A stretch of 59,210 bases of DNA from Acidobacteriota bacterium (GCA_020853395.1 JADYYY010000020.1:1-59210); one strand, 5' to 3'; counted from the first letter of the stretch, positions 8,517-17,248 are shown. Notes: a model not told the origin generated them from the sequence alone. Translations and numbers: made by a program.

Positions 8517-9416
8517 TCATCCCTTGAACGCGAGCAGGAACTCCGCGCTGCGGCGGTACGATTCCAGGATGCTGAGATCGGCCTTCTCGAGCGGTGCGCC
8601 GTCGAGCGTGTTGGCGCCGTAGGCACCCACTTCGGCGATGACGCTCTCGACCTTGGCCTGCAGCGCCAGTTGGAAGATCGTCTTCCAGTCGAGCGTGCCG
8701 GCGCCCACTGGGACGGCGGCCTTGCCGCGCACGAAGTCCTTCGCGTGGAACGAGAAGTACCGGTTGTTGTACTTCCGCAGGTGCTCCACGGCGTCGCCGC
8801 CGCCGAACGTGAGATTGCCGACGTCGATCTGGTAGCGGACGATCGCCGGATCGGTGTTCATCATCAGAACGTCCCAGGGCACGTCGCCCTGCGGCGTCTT
8901 GACGAACTCGATCTCGTGGTTGTGATAGGCGATCGTGAGCCCTTCCTTCTTGGCCATCGCGCCGAACTTGTTGAGGTCGGCCGCCATCGACTTCCAGTCG
9001 TCGGTCGTTCGCAGTTGCGGCTTCGGCCCGCAGATGACGTGCTTCACGCCGAGGCCGTTCGAGTAGTCCATCGTCTGGCCGAACGTGTTGTTCCACGCGG
9101 CGTAGCCCCAATGGCAGACGTTGCACTGCAGCCCGACGCGCGCGAACTCCGCCTTGAGCTCCTTCGACGTCCGCAGGTTGTACGGATTCATGGCGACCAT
9201 GTCGATCAGCTTGTAGCCCATCGACACCATCTGCTTGAGGGTGCCGTCCCAGTCCTTGTTCAGGTCGGGGACGATCTCGAACGCCTGGAAGCCGAGCGGC
9301 AGGTTGCCCGGCACGACCGGCGCCTCCGCCGCTTCCAGGGACGCGTGCGACAACATGGCCGTGCCGGCAACGGCAAGGCCGCTCTTCGTGAGGAACTGGC
9401 GGCGTGTTGATGTCAT
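8517..9416 (-). CDS. Tat-exported sugar isomerase/epimerase-like TIM-barrel protein
   Basis: 299 residues from the ATG at 9416; a second ATG at 9425 would add three. The N-terminus MTSTRRQFLTKSG has the twin-arginine pattern RRxFL followed by a hydrophobic stretch, so export in folded form is likely. The body is a xylose-isomerase-like (AP endonuclease 2-type) TIM barrel. Candidate metal and acid/base residues sit in AYHNHEIEF, RYQIDVGNL, SFHAKDF and the later VIAEVGAY. Such exported barrels are common beside Gfo/Idh and DUF1080 proteins and are thought to isomerise or cleave oxidised (3-keto) sugars; the substrate is unknown here. The frame extends upstream into a pyrimidine tract (YPFPFPLPFPFPL), which is clearly not protein. 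Confidence 0.85.
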   Translation of the reverse strand: MTSTRRQFLTKSGLAVAGTAMLSHASLEAAEAPVVPGNLPLGFQAFEIVPDLNKDWDGTLKQMVSMGYKLIDMVAMNPYNLRTSKELKAEFARVGLQCNVCHWGYAAWNNTFGQTMDYSNGLGVKHVICGPKPQLRTTDDWKSMAADLNKFGAMAKKEGLTIAYHNHEIEFVKTPQGDVPWDVLMMNTDPAIVRYQIDVGNLTFGGGDAVEHLRKYNNRYFSFHAKDFVRGKAAVPVGAGTLDWKTIFQLALQAKVESVIAEVGAYGANTLDGAPLEKADLSILESYRRSAEFLLAFKG

Positions 9417-9429
9417 GGGCGACATTCTA

Positions 9430-9509
9430 GTAGGGCAAAGGGCAGAGGGCAAAGGGCAGAGGTAAAGGGGAAAGGGGAAAGGGAGGGGAAAGGGGAAAGG
9501 GTAAAGGGA
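9430..9509. repeat. Polypurine GGGAAA/GGGCAAA tract, G-quadruplex-prone
   Basis: About 80 bases of almost pure purine on the plus strand. It is first built from AGGGCAAAGGGCAG-type units and then from GGGGAAA units, with at least eight runs of three or four G separated by one to four bases. This meets the usual G-quadruplex pattern and is also a mirror-repeat-rich, triplex-prone tract. It fills the divergent gap between the TIM-barrel gene and the propeller gene, so it lies within about 100 bases of both starts. Confidence 0.8.
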
Positions 9510-9524
9510 CTGCGCGCTGCGGCG

Positions 9525-9530
9525 TATCAT
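9525..9530 (+). promoter_or_regulatory. Candidate -10 box TATCAT
   Basis: TATCAT stands out in GC-rich surroundings 38 bases before the ATG at 9563. The same hexamer at the same 38-base distance precedes the GH109-like gene (50602-50607, ATG 50640). No convincing -35 hexamer is visible. Confidence 0.3.
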
Positions 9531-9562
9531 CCTGAGAACGACCCACCAGGGAGGATTCGGTC

Positions 9563-10615
9563 ATGCGTACGCGCCTCGTCGCTTTGCTCCTGTCATTGGC
9601 CGTCGGCTCGGTGTGGGCGGTCGGGTCGTCGCAGACGCCTCCGGCCGGCAAGGGGCGCCTGCTCGTGTTGTCGAAGGGTGCGCTCACGCTGTCGGTCGTC
9701 GACCCGGTCACGCTGAAGGTCATCGGCAAGGTGCCGTCCGGTCCCGATCCGCACGAAGTGGCGGCCACGCCCGATGGCCGCCGCGCCTACATCTCGAACT
9801 ACGGCACGGCCAAGGGCGGGTTCAACACGCTCACCGTGGCCGATCTCGTCGAGTTCAAGCCGCTGCCGCCGGTGGATCTCGGCCCGTTGCGCGGTCCGCA
9901 TGGCATGACGGAAGCCGGCGGCAAGATCTACTTCACCGCCGAGGTCGCGAAAGCGGTGGGGCGCGTCGATCCCGCGACGAACAAGGTGGACTGGGCGCTC
10001 GGCACCGGTCAGGACATCTCCCACATGGTCGTCGTGGCGCCCGATCTCAAGCGCATGTTCACGGTCAACGTGCAGTCGGCGAGCGCGAGCATCATCGAGC
10101 GCGCGGTCGGCCGCGCGGGCCGCTTCGCGCCAGCCGCCGACGATGACTGGACGGTGACGTCGGTGAAGGTGGGCGAGCCGTCGGACGACTTCGAGGGCTT
10201 CGACGTGTCGCCAGACGGCCGCGAGCTGTGGACGGCGAGCCCGCGCGGCAAGATCTCCATCGTCGACACGATCGGCAAGAAGATCGCGCAGAGCTGGGAC
10301 GCGGGCGTCACGGGCGCCAACCGCGTGAAGTTCACGCCCGATGGCAAACGCGTGCTGATCTCGCGCCTCTCGGCGCCGGCCGGCAGCGGCGGCACGATCG
10401 TCGTCTTCGACGCGGCGACGCGCAAGGAGATCAAGAAGATCGATGCCGGCGCCGGCGTCGGCGGCATCCTGATGCAGCCCGACGGCGCGCGCGCCTACGG
10501 CGCCTCGTCCCGCAGCGGCTTCGTCGTCGTCATCGACCTGCACACGCTCGAGGTGGTGGGCAAGATCGACGCCGGCCCGAATCCGGACGGGACCGCGTGG
10601 ACGGTACAGCCTTGA
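9563..10615 (+). CDS. Exported YVTN/YncE-type beta-propeller protein
   Basis: 350 residues; GGGAGGA precedes the ATG. A signal peptide (MRTRLVALLLSLAVGSVWA) is followed by repeats of the YVTN/surface-antigen propeller type: HEVAATPDGRRAYISNYG, FDVSPDGRELWTAS, VKFTPDGKRVLIS and LMQPDGARAYGASS. Such seven-bladed propellers act as binding or redox-associated scaffolds in the periplasm, and no catalytic or haem motif is visible. It lies alone, divergent from the TIM-barrel gene across the polypurine tract and convergent with the SDR gene across a large inverted repeat. Its stop codon is the first trinucleotide of that repeat region. The binding partner is unknown. Confidence 0.82.
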   Translation: MRTRLVALLLSLAVGSVWAVGSSQTPPAGKGRLLVLSKGALTLSVVDPVTLKVIGKVPSGPDPHEVAATPDGRRAYISNYGTAKGGFNTLTVADLVEFKPLPPVDLGPLRGPHGMTEAGGKIYFTAEVAKAVGRVDPATNKVDWALGTGQDISHMVVVAPDLKRMFTVNVQSASASIIERAVGRAGRFAPAADDDWTVTSVKVGEPSDDFEGFDVSPDGRELWTASPRGKISIVDTIGKKIAQSWDAGVTGANRVKFTPDGKRVLISRLSAPAGSGGTIVVFDAATRKEIKKIDAGAGVGGILMQPDGARAYGASSRSGFVVVIDLHTLEVVGKIDAGPNPDGTAWTVQP

Positions 10616-10886
10616 CGGGTACGACGGGTACGACCGGTACGACGGGTACGACAGGTTCAAGGAACGCGCTGACGCTGGCCGACTGGTTCACGGGTGCGAC
10701 AGATCAGGGCGGGTTCGTAGGTTCAAGGAACGCGCTGGCGGTCCGCTTCCGAGTCGTGACATGCCGTAGCGGGCATGAGCCCGTCGCTCAGCCTTCAAGA
10801 AGACCAGTTGGCCAGCGTGAGTTCGTTCTTTGGACCTGTCGTACCCGTCGTACCCGTCGTCCCCGTGGTCCCTGTCGTCTCCCGTC
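10614..10886. repeat. Large imperfect inverted repeat with 9-bp tandem units
   Basis: The left arm starts with four tandem copies of GACGGGTAC (10614-10649, third copy GACCGGTAC), then runs on through about 10690. The right arm (about 10795-10886) is its inverse: GTACCCGTC units at 10841-10858 followed by degenerate copies. The 36-base segments beyond the tandem units match in 29 positions after reverse complementing and share ACGCTGGCC. A 19-base direct repeat also occurs at 10653-10671 and 10719-10737, the second copy in the loop. The arms end exactly at the stop codons of two convergent genes, so the transcript from either side could fold into a stem of some 75 bp. It is non-coding in all frames I examined. 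Confidence 0.8.
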
Positions 10887-11655
10887 AATACGCCCAAACG
10901 GCCTGCGTGAACAACCCGCCGTCGACCCAGATCGTCTGTCCCGTGATGAACGACGCTTCGTCGCTTGCGAGGAACACGACGGCGCGGCCGACGTCGGCGG
11001 GGGTGCCGACCCGGCGGAGCGGCGTGACGCGGCCCCACACGCCGGCGTAGTCCGTGTTCTCTTCCCGCGTGCGTTCGATCTCGATCGCGCCGGGGGCGAC
11101 GCAGTTGACGCGGATGCCCGCCGGCCCGAGCTCCACGGCTGCGACGCGCGTGAACATCTCGAGGCCGCCCTTGCTCGCGGTGTAGGCGGCCAGCTTGGGG
11201 AACGGCGCCTTGTTCGACCCGGAGCCGATGTTGACGATGGCGCCGCGCCCTTGCGCGGTCATCTGCCGCGCGGCCGCCCGCGTGCAGAGGAAGCAGCCCT
11301 TGAGGTTCGTGTCGAGCACGCGATCCCATTCGACCTCGGCGAGGTCGACGAGCGGGCCCCACGTCTGCACGCCGGCGTTGTTGACCAGCACGTCGAGCCG
11401 TCCCCAGCGCGACACGAGGGCGTCGAACATCGCCTCGACGTCCCGCGCCTGGCTCACGTCGGCGCGCACGGCGAACGCGTCGACGCCGATCGCGGCCAGC
11501 GCCTCGACCGTGTCGAGGGCGGCGTCCTCGCCGCTCGCGTAGTTGACCGCGACGTGGCAGCCGGCGCGCGCGAGCTCAAGCGCGATCCCCCGGCCGACGC
11601 CGCGCCCGCCGCCGGTCACGAGCGCCGTGCGTTCCGAACGCGTGAGTGGGGCCAT
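10885..11655 (-). CDS. Short-chain dehydrogenase/reductase (FabG-like)
   Basis: 256 residues from the ATG at 11655; a GTG two codons upstream is also possible. A classical SDR with cofactor loop TGGGRGVGRG, the NNAG motif (LVNNAGVQTWG), catalytic Ser in IVNIGSGSN and YTASKGG carrying Tyr and Lys. The C-terminal ITGQTIWVDGG is typical of 3-oxoacyl-ACP reductase-like and sugar/glucose dehydrogenase SDRs. It lacks a signal peptide and is cytoplasmic. The substrate cannot be assigned. A TATAGT hexamer ends seven bases before the ATG and no Shine-Dalgarno is present, which suggests a leaderless mRNA. Confidence 0.88.
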   Translation of the reverse strand: MAPLTRSERTALVTGGGRGVGRGIALELARAGCHVAVNYASGEDAALDTVEALAAIGVDAFAVRADVSQARDVEAMFDALVSRWGRLDVLVNNAGVQTWGPLVDLAEVEWDRVLDTNLKGCFLCTRAAARQMTAQGRGAIVNIGSGSNKAPFPKLAAYTASKGGLEMFTRVAAVELGPAGIRVNCVAPGAIEIERTREENTDYAGVWGRVTPLRRVGTPADVGRAVVFLASDEASFITGQTIWVDGGLFTQAVWAY

Positions 11656-11662
11656 GCCCACG

Positions 11663-11668
11663 ACTATA
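11663..11668 (-). promoter_or_regulatory. Candidate -10 box TATAGT for the SDR gene
   Basis: TATAGT on the minus strand (five of six matches to TATAAT), placed so that transcription would begin at or within a base or two of the ATG at 11655. No good -35 match is seen. Confidence 0.4.
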
Positions 11669-11758
11669 TCGAGGTCACGGCGACGCTCGTCATGGTGCCG
11701 CGTTGTCCACGCGGCGCGCGTCTCGGCGACGGTATGCGGCGATGCGTGCTGCCGACGA

Positions 11759-12625
11759 TCAGGGTCTCCGACTGGTCGAGCCGCCTGCCCTGGCGAGTCG
11801 TCGCCGGGCCATGGCCACCAGGCCGCCGCCGAGCAGCAGCAGCGTCGACGGCTCCGGCACGGGCGAGGCGCCGGGATCGGGCGGCGCCGCGAGGCTGTAG
11901 ACGCGACCGGACGCCGACGTGTACGTCACGTTGTCCGGCAGCGTGATGATCAAGGGATCGGTGATCGACGCGTCGGCCCCGTTCGAGGCCTCGGCCTTGA
12001 CGCTGGCGAAAAGGAAGTAGTTCCCGTTCGTGATCTGCCAGGGCGTGGTGAACGTGTAGTCGCCGGCGACCTCGCCGGACGGCGTCGTGAACGGCGGCGA
12101 CGGTAGGCGCGTGAAAGCACTCGTGTAGACCAGCGGGTCATTGAAGGCGGGATTGGGAACGCCCCAGCCGTTGTAGCGGTTGAAGCCGCTGGCGCCTGGT
12201 TTCGAGAGCATCAGGTCGAATTCGACGCGGAAGTCGGCATTGACGCTGTAGTCGTACGTGCCCCCCCAGCCGCCGGACATCGTGACCCAGACGGTGGCGC
12301 TCGAAGCTCCGGTGATGGTGAACGTGATCAGGTCGTCGAGGAACGCCCGCGCCATCACGCCTTCGCCCGGCGCGGTCGTGAGATCGACCGAGAGAAACCC
12401 CGTGGCGAAGCTGGCGCTGCCCGCCGCGCTGCTGGATCCACAGTCCTGAGCGTCGGTTGCCGAGGAGACCCCTGTGACCAGGATTTCCGGGGTGCAGGCC
12501 GTGATGCCGACGCCGGCGATGGGCGACGATGCCGCCGAACGCGGTACGAGAACCACGATGAACAGGAATCCCAGTGTCTGCGCCACACTGCTGAAGGTCC
12601 AGCGGGCGGCGAATGATGTGCTCAT
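11759..12625 (-). CDS. PEP-CTERM sorting-domain exported protein
   Basis: 288 residues. An N-terminal hydrophobic signal region (LGFLFIVVLVPRSAASS) is followed by a low-lysine, Ser/Thr/Gly-rich beta-type body with a cysteine pair (CTPEIL and AQDCGSS). The terminal sorting signal reads VPEPSTLLLLGGG, then a short hydrophobic helix and the basic end ARRRLAR. This is the PEP-CTERM signal, cut by exosortase and linked to extracellular polysaccharide production. No exosortase or EPS biosynthesis genes lie in this window, so the processing enzyme must be elsewhere. The function of the mature part is unknown. The start codon is preceded by a weak TGGAG. Confidence 0.85.
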   Translation of the reverse strand: MSTSFAARWTFSSVAQTLGFLFIVVLVPRSAASSPIAGVGITACTPEILVTGVSSATDAQDCGSSSAAGSASFATGFLSVDLTTAPGEGVMARAFLDDLITFTITGASSATVWVTMSGGWGGTYDYSVNADFRVEFDLMLSKPGASGFNRYNGWGVPNPAFNDPLVYTSAFTRLPSPPFTTPSGEVAGDYTFTTPWQITNGNYFLFASVKAEASNGADASITDPLIITLPDNVTYTSASGRVYSLAAPPDPGASPVPEPSTLLLLGGGLVAMARRRLARAGGSTSRRP

Positions 12626-12731
12626 GATCCGGCTCCAGGCTCAACGTCTTCGTGAGGAAGAACTTAGTCTTCCCGCCGAGCTCTCCCGCTCGCGCGTTAT
12701 TCCTACACGCGTCAACCACGGGAAAACCGGG

Positions 12732-15700
12732 TCAACCGGGCAGGTCGCGGAATCCAGGGACGAGCAGGCGGGCCATCGCCAGCGGATTGCGGATGTCCTC
12801 GTCGGCCATGTAGCGGTCGGATTGCTGCCGCAGCGTGCGTCCTCGTTGGCTCGGCGCGAGCGCCGCCAGGCGCCGGCGACCAGCGGCCGCGTAGAGCTGC
12901 ATGTCCGCGCGGTCGAACAGGTCGATCGCCGCTTGGAGCCGATCGGCCGCCGCGCGCTCGTCGCCCTCGAGGTTCGCCGCCGCCGCGCGGACGACGAGCG
13001 CGGCAGCGCCCGCCCAGTCCGTCCCTTCGCGCGCCAGCACGCGGGACGCCCGCTCGGCCGTCGCGAGCATGCTCCTGACGTCGCGGCCCTCGGCCGCCAT
13101 GGCGATCGCGCATCGAGCGTGGATGAACGTGAACTCCACGCGCATGTACTGCACGTGGAGCCACAGGCTTCGCCGGATCGCCGCGTGCGACGCGGTCACG
13201 GTGTGCCACGCGCGCTCCGCGTCGCCACGGTACAGCGCCGCTTGCACCCGCGCGATCACATGGTTGTAGTGCTGCCGGTAGAACCCGGCGGCCGACCAGC
13301 GGGCGATCGCCTCGTCCGCCTGCCGCTCCCCCTCGTCCGGGCGATCCTTCGCGAGCCACGCGAGGCTCATCCGGGCGCTGATTTCGACTTCGAAGTAGAG
13401 GTTTCCCCGCTCCCGCGCCGAGCGAAGCAGATCGGGCAGCCAGGTCGTGACGCGCCGTATCTGGCCCCGGAACATGAGGGCTCCGAGGAAGAAGTTCTGC
13501 GCGAGCGTCGATTCCCACACGGCGCCGGTGCCCTGCTGGCGAAGCAGAGTCAGGGCCCGCTCGCAGAGATCGGTGGCCGTCGTCCAGTCGGAGCGGACGA
13601 ACCGCGCGATGCCGGCGGTGAGCCATGACAGGGCGATCACGTGGGGATGATGCAGACGATCGGCGAGCCGGCGTGCGCGCTGGGCGAATGCTTCCGAGCG
13701 TGCCATGCCGGCCCGGCTGCCGGAGGCTGCTGAGAAGCAGGCCTCGAGCGCGAGAGCACGCGCCACCCGGTAGGGTTCGCCCGTGTCGAGCGCCAGCCGC
13801 AGGTGGCCGACGTGAAACGATGCCGCGCGCAGCGTGTCGACGAGCATCAGCCCCGTGGAGATGGCCCAGCACGTATCGATGCGGAGGAGCTCCGCTCTCG
13901 TGACCGCGTTCGGATCGCGGGGCTCGAACTCGAGCCCGCGCCACGCCAGCCTGGCGCGCCGGAGCAGGAGCAGTCCAACGGCGGCCCGCGGCCCGCGGGG
14001 TTGCCTGAGGCCCACGGCAGGCAGCACCGAGTCGATGATGGCGAGGCCACGATCGATATGGCCGCCCATCAGCAACTGTTCGGCTCCCTTGCGTTTCCAC
14101 TCGACCTGCTGGATCCCGGAGGTTTCGGTCGCGGCCTCGAGATAGGCCTCCGCCGCCTCAGCGGGCCGGCCCGCATGTTCGAGCGAGCGGGCGAGGCCGA
14201 TGCGCCACGCCGTGCGATCGCTCGCGTCCGGCTGCAACTCGAGCGCGGAGCGGAAGAAACTCGCCGCGCGGTCGAATGCGAGGACCTGCCCGGCTCGTGT
14301 CGCGGCGGCCGCGGCGCAGGCGGCGGCTGCCGACAGTTCCCCAGCTCCCCGCCAGTGGTCGAAGAGCGCCTCGGGCTCGTCGTCGCCGTGGGCGAGCAAG
14401 ACGTTCGCGACGCGAGCATGGATCGCTCGAACGGCTGCCGGGCTGGTCGCGCCCAACAACGTTTCCCGGATCCGGTCGTGGTACAGCTCGACGTGGTCCG
14501 ACGATCGGCTGGTGCGGAGAAAGTGCGTGGCGCACAGTCGCGCCACGAGAGGGCGTTCGTCGCCCGTCAGCCCGCAGGCTTCGAAGACGCGTGCGGCCGG
14601 CATCGGCCTTCCGCAGACGGCCAGCGTTTCGACGAACGGACGGCACCCGGGCGGCAGGGCCGACAGGCGTTGCTGCAGCATCGCGCCAAGCCCCGGCCGC
14701 CCGCGCGCGGCACGGCCGGCGCCAATCGCGCGCGTCAGTTCCTCGACGAGGTACGGGTTGCCCGCCGCTTCGCGGGCGATTCGGTCGCGCTCGTCCGCCG
14801 AGACGCCGGCCGACCGCGCGTGCGCGTCGATCATCCGAGCGCATTCGTCCGCCGTCATGGGCGCAAGCGTGATCACGGCCTTCTGAACGGGATCGACCGG
14901 GTCGATCAACGCGCGCAGAAAGGGCTTGGCATCCACCTCGTCCGTGCGGAACGCGAGAAGCAGCAGAAAGGGCGGCGGAGCGGGTGGTCGCAGCAGCGTC
15001 GTCAGGATCGCGGCGCTATCGGCGTCGGCCCAATGGAAGTCGTCGATCGCCGCGACGACCGGCGCGCGCGCGGTGAGCCGGCTCAGCAGGTCGCGAAGCG
15101 CCGCAAAGGCCTGCTGCTGGAGCATGACCGGGTCGGTGTCGTCATCGGCCGGCACGTCGTCGACGTTCCTGAACACCGGAAACAGCCGTGCAAGGGCTCG
15201 CGCCGCGTGATCAGCCAACGGCACCGTCCGGATGTGCCGGCTGAGGCTGTCGACAAGGCCGTCGAGGCCTTTGTAGGCGACCGACTCGTGTGCGTGGCAT
15301 CGACTGCGCAGGACGATGGCATCTCGAAGAGCGGCCGTGGAGTCGAAGAAGTGCTGCAGGAGCGCGCTCTTCCCGATGCCTGCCGGACCGTGCACGCAGA
15401 CCAGCACCGGGCAGCCGGTGGCGGCCTGGTCGAACGCGCGGCTCAGCATCGCGAGCTCACTCGCGCGGCCGACGAACGGCGGTGCGGTGGGCGTCGCGGC
15501 GCGCGGATCGGTGTTGCCGAGGCCAAGGCGTGCGAGCGCGTCGGATCCGGTGATGCGTGCCGTGGGGTCCGTCTCGAGCAGTGCCATGCAGACGTCGCTC
15601 AGATCCTGCGGAGCGCCCGGTGCCACGGTCAGCACGGCCGGCGGCATTGCCGCGATCTTGCGGCGCAGGACGTCGAACACCGGGCCCTCGAAGGGCGCGT

Positions 15701-16589
15701 GCCCCGTCAGCGCGTGATAGAGCGTCGCGCCCACGCCATACCAATCGCTCGCCTGCGTCGCGACGGCGCCGAGGCACTGTTCGGGAGAGACGTACGCGGG
15801 CGTACCGGCGACACCGCCCTCGTGCCGTTCACGATCTGGACCGGGCCGCGACGCGAGGCCGAAGTCGACCAGAACCACGCGACCCTCAGGCGTCACCAAC
15901 ACGTTGGACGGCTTGACGTCCCCATGGAGCGTGCCGTGTCGGTGGAGCTCCTCGACGGCGCGGACCAGTTGCCCGAACACGTGACGGGCTCTCGTGTGGT
16001 CGGGTGCTCCGGCACCGCGCACGTGGACATCGACGCTCACGCCTTCGACGAGCTCCATCGTGAAGAAGCAGCGCTCGTCGTCGACCACGAGGTCGTACAA
16101 GGAAACGAGGTTCGGGTGAGCGAGATCGGCGAGGCTGCGGAACTCCCGCTTGAACTGGAGCAGGGCCGCGCCGTCGGCGCGGTGAAGCACTTTCAGGGCA
16201 ACGGGCTGACGACGCAGCCGATCCTCGACCTCGTAGACGACGCCCATGCCGCCGGCGCCGATCAGGCGGCGGACGGCGTATCGGCCGGTTCCGCGGAACT
16301 CGCGCTGTGGCCGCGGTCCGCTCGCCTCCACGACGACCGGATCTTGCGCCCGGTCCGCGAACGCCCCGTCCGTGAGGGCGTCGACGAAAGACCGCGCGCC
16401 GCTGACGAGGACGGCCGGGTCCGTGTACAGGTCCGTCGCGGCTTCCGCCGCGGCGAGCAGTGAGGCGGCTTCGCGACGCACGTCCTCGTCGCTGGTCTGT
16501 GTTTCGAGGTAGTGCTGCCGCTCGATGATCGGCCGCGCGAGCGCCTCGGCAACGAGGTGCTTGATCCTGGACCAGTCGGCGGGAATCAT
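12732..16589 (-). CDS. Ser/Thr protein kinase fused to AAA ATPase and TPR-like array (PknK-like)
   Basis: 1285 residues from the ATG at 16589, chosen because MIPADWSRIKHLVAEALARP matches the usual beginning of acidobacterial kinases; an ATG at 16607 adds six. Kinase domain about 103-355: glycine loop IGAGGMGVVYE, VALKV lysine near 133, catalytic loop LHGDVKPSNVL, VDFGLA. The usual HRD is HGD, so this is a non-RD kinase. About 372-620 is an ORC/AAA ATPase-like module beginning FVGRASELAML with Walker A GPAGIGKSALL (401-411) and a Walker-B-like VVAAIDDFHWAD. The last ~600 residues are helical TPR-like repeats. This PknK/MalT-like layout suggests a signal-sensing regulator. An ECF sigma gene lies 59 bp upstream in the same direction. 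Confidence 0.88.
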   Translation of the reverse strand: MIPADWSRIKHLVAEALARPIIERQHYLETQTSDEDVRREAASLLAAAEAATDLYTDPAVLVSGARSFVDALTDGAFADRAQDPVVVEASGPRPQREFRGTGRYAVRRLIGAGGMGVVYEVEDRLRRQPVALKVLHRADGAALLQFKREFRSLADLAHPNLVSLYDLVVDDERCFFTMELVEGVSVDVHVRGAGAPDHTRARHVFGQLVRAVEELHRHGTLHGDVKPSNVLVTPEGRVVLVDFGLASRPGPDRERHEGGVAGTPAYVSPEQCLGAVATQASDWYGVGATLYHALTGHAPFEGPVFDVLRRKIAAMPPAVLTVAPGAPQDLSDVCMALLETDPTARITGSDALARLGLGNTDPRAATPTAPPFVGRASELAMLSRAFDQAATGCPVLVCVHGPAGIGKSALLQHFFDSTAALRDAIVLRSRCHAHESVAYKGLDGLVDSLSRHIRTVPLADHAARALARLFPVFRNVDDVPADDDTDPVMLQQQAFAALRDLLSRLTARAPVVAAIDDFHWADADSAAILTTLLRPPAPPPFLLLLAFRTDEVDAKPFLRALIDPVDPVQKAVITLAPMTADECARMIDAHARSAGVSADERDRIAREAAGNPYLVEELTRAIGAGRAARGRPGLGAMLQQRLSALPPGCRPFVETLAVCGRPMPAARVFEACGLTGDERPLVARLCATHFLRTSRSSDHVELYHDRIRETLLGATSPAAVRAIHARVANVLLAHGDDEPEALFDHWRGAGELSAAAACAAAAATRAGQVLAFDRAASFFRSALELQPDASDRTAWRIGLARSLEHAGRPAEAAEAYLEAATETSGIQQVEWKRKGAEQLLMGGHIDRGLAIIDSVLPAVGLRQPRGPRAAVGLLLLRRARLAWRGLEFEPRDPNAVTRAELLRIDTCWAISTGLMLVDTLRAASFHVGHLRLALDTGEPYRVARALALEACFSAASGSRAGMARSEAFAQRARRLADRLHHPHVIALSWLTAGIARFVRSDWTTATDLCERALTLLRQQGTGAVWESTLAQNFFLGALMFRGQIRRVTTWLPDLLRSARERGNLYFEVEISARMSLAWLAKDRPDEGERQADEAIARWSAAGFYRQHYNHVIARVQAALYRGDAERAWHTVTASHAAIRRSLWLHVQYMRVEFTFIHARCAIAMAAEGRDVRSMLATAERASRVLAREGTDWAGAAALVVRAAAANLEGDERAAADRLQAAIDLFDRADMQLYAAAGRRRLAALAPSQRGRTLRQQSDRYMADEDIRNPLAMARLLVPGFRDLPG

Positions 16590-16648
16590 GACGCGGCCAT
16601 CCGGCACCGGATCACATCCCGGTACGCGTCATCGCTTCGGTCCCGGGC

Positions 16649-17248
16649 TCAGGCCGAGTCCGGTCCGCGCGCGCCGGTCAGCTCCCCGTACAGCCACCCC
16701 TTGGCCACTGCCCATTCCCGCTTGACCGTGGCAGGCGAGATCCCGAGCGCCGCGGCGGTCTCTTCGATGGTCAACCCGCCGAAGAAACGAAGCTCGATCA
16801 TGCGGGCCTGACCTGGATCGAACGATTCGAGCTTGGACAGGGCGCGGTCCAGATCCAGCGCGTCCACGGCATCCGTGGGATTGTCGGTCGCCACGGCCGA
16901 CGCTTCGTCGAGCGCGAGCGGCAGCTCGACGCCTCCGCGCTTCTGCCGGGTCAGGAGCCGGCCGTGATCGATGAGGATCCGCCGCATCAGCCGCGCGGCA
17001 ATCGCGAAGAAGTGCCCGCGGTTCTGCCAGTCGACCTGCTGTTGCTGCAGGAGCCGCACGTAGGCTTCGCTGACGACCGCCGTCACGTTCAGACGGTCGT
17101 GACGCCATTCGCGCGAGAGCTGCCGAGCGGCGATCACCCGCAGCTCCTCGTAGATCATCGGCACCAGCCGGCCGAAGGCCTCTTCGCTGCCGGTCTGCCA
17201 GGCGTGGAGCAGTTGCGTGATGTTCGCGGCGTCGTCGGCTGCGTCCAA
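16649..17248 (-). CDS. ECF-type RNA polymerase sigma factor
   Basis: 199 residues from a TTG at 17248. I choose it because AAGGAGG sits eight bases upstream and the product MDAADDAANITQLLHAWQTG begins just where family members do; the frame stays open to an ATG at 17329 with no such site. Region 2 covers AFGRLVPMIYEELRVIA to HFFAIAARLMRRILIDH. Region 4 has LRFFGGLTIEETAAALGIS followed by TVKREWAVAKGWL, the promoter -35 reader. This is the ECF subtype common in Acidobacteria and Planctomycetes, usually paired with Ser/Thr kinases rather than anti-sigma factors. The kinase at 12732-16589 follows in the same direction. Confidence 0.9.
   Translation of the reverse strand: MDAADDAANITQLLHAWQTGSEEAFGRLVPMIYEELRVIAARQLSREWRHDRLNVTAVVSEAYVRLLQQQQVDWQNRGHFFAIAARLMRRILIDHGRLLTRQKRGGVELPLALDEASAVATDNPTDAVDALDLDRALSKLESFDPGQARMIELRFFGGLTIEETAAALGISPATVKREWAVAKGWLYGELTGARGPDSA

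Noticed and set aside
8490..9530. Possible extension of the TIM-barrel protein into YPFPFPLPFPFPL
   Set aside because: This is the translated polypurine/polypyrimidine tract; the Tat signal begins at 9416.
10614..10886. CRISPR-like array
   Set aside because: The repeats are 9 bp and contiguous, with no spacers and no cas genes; the arms are inverted rather than direct.
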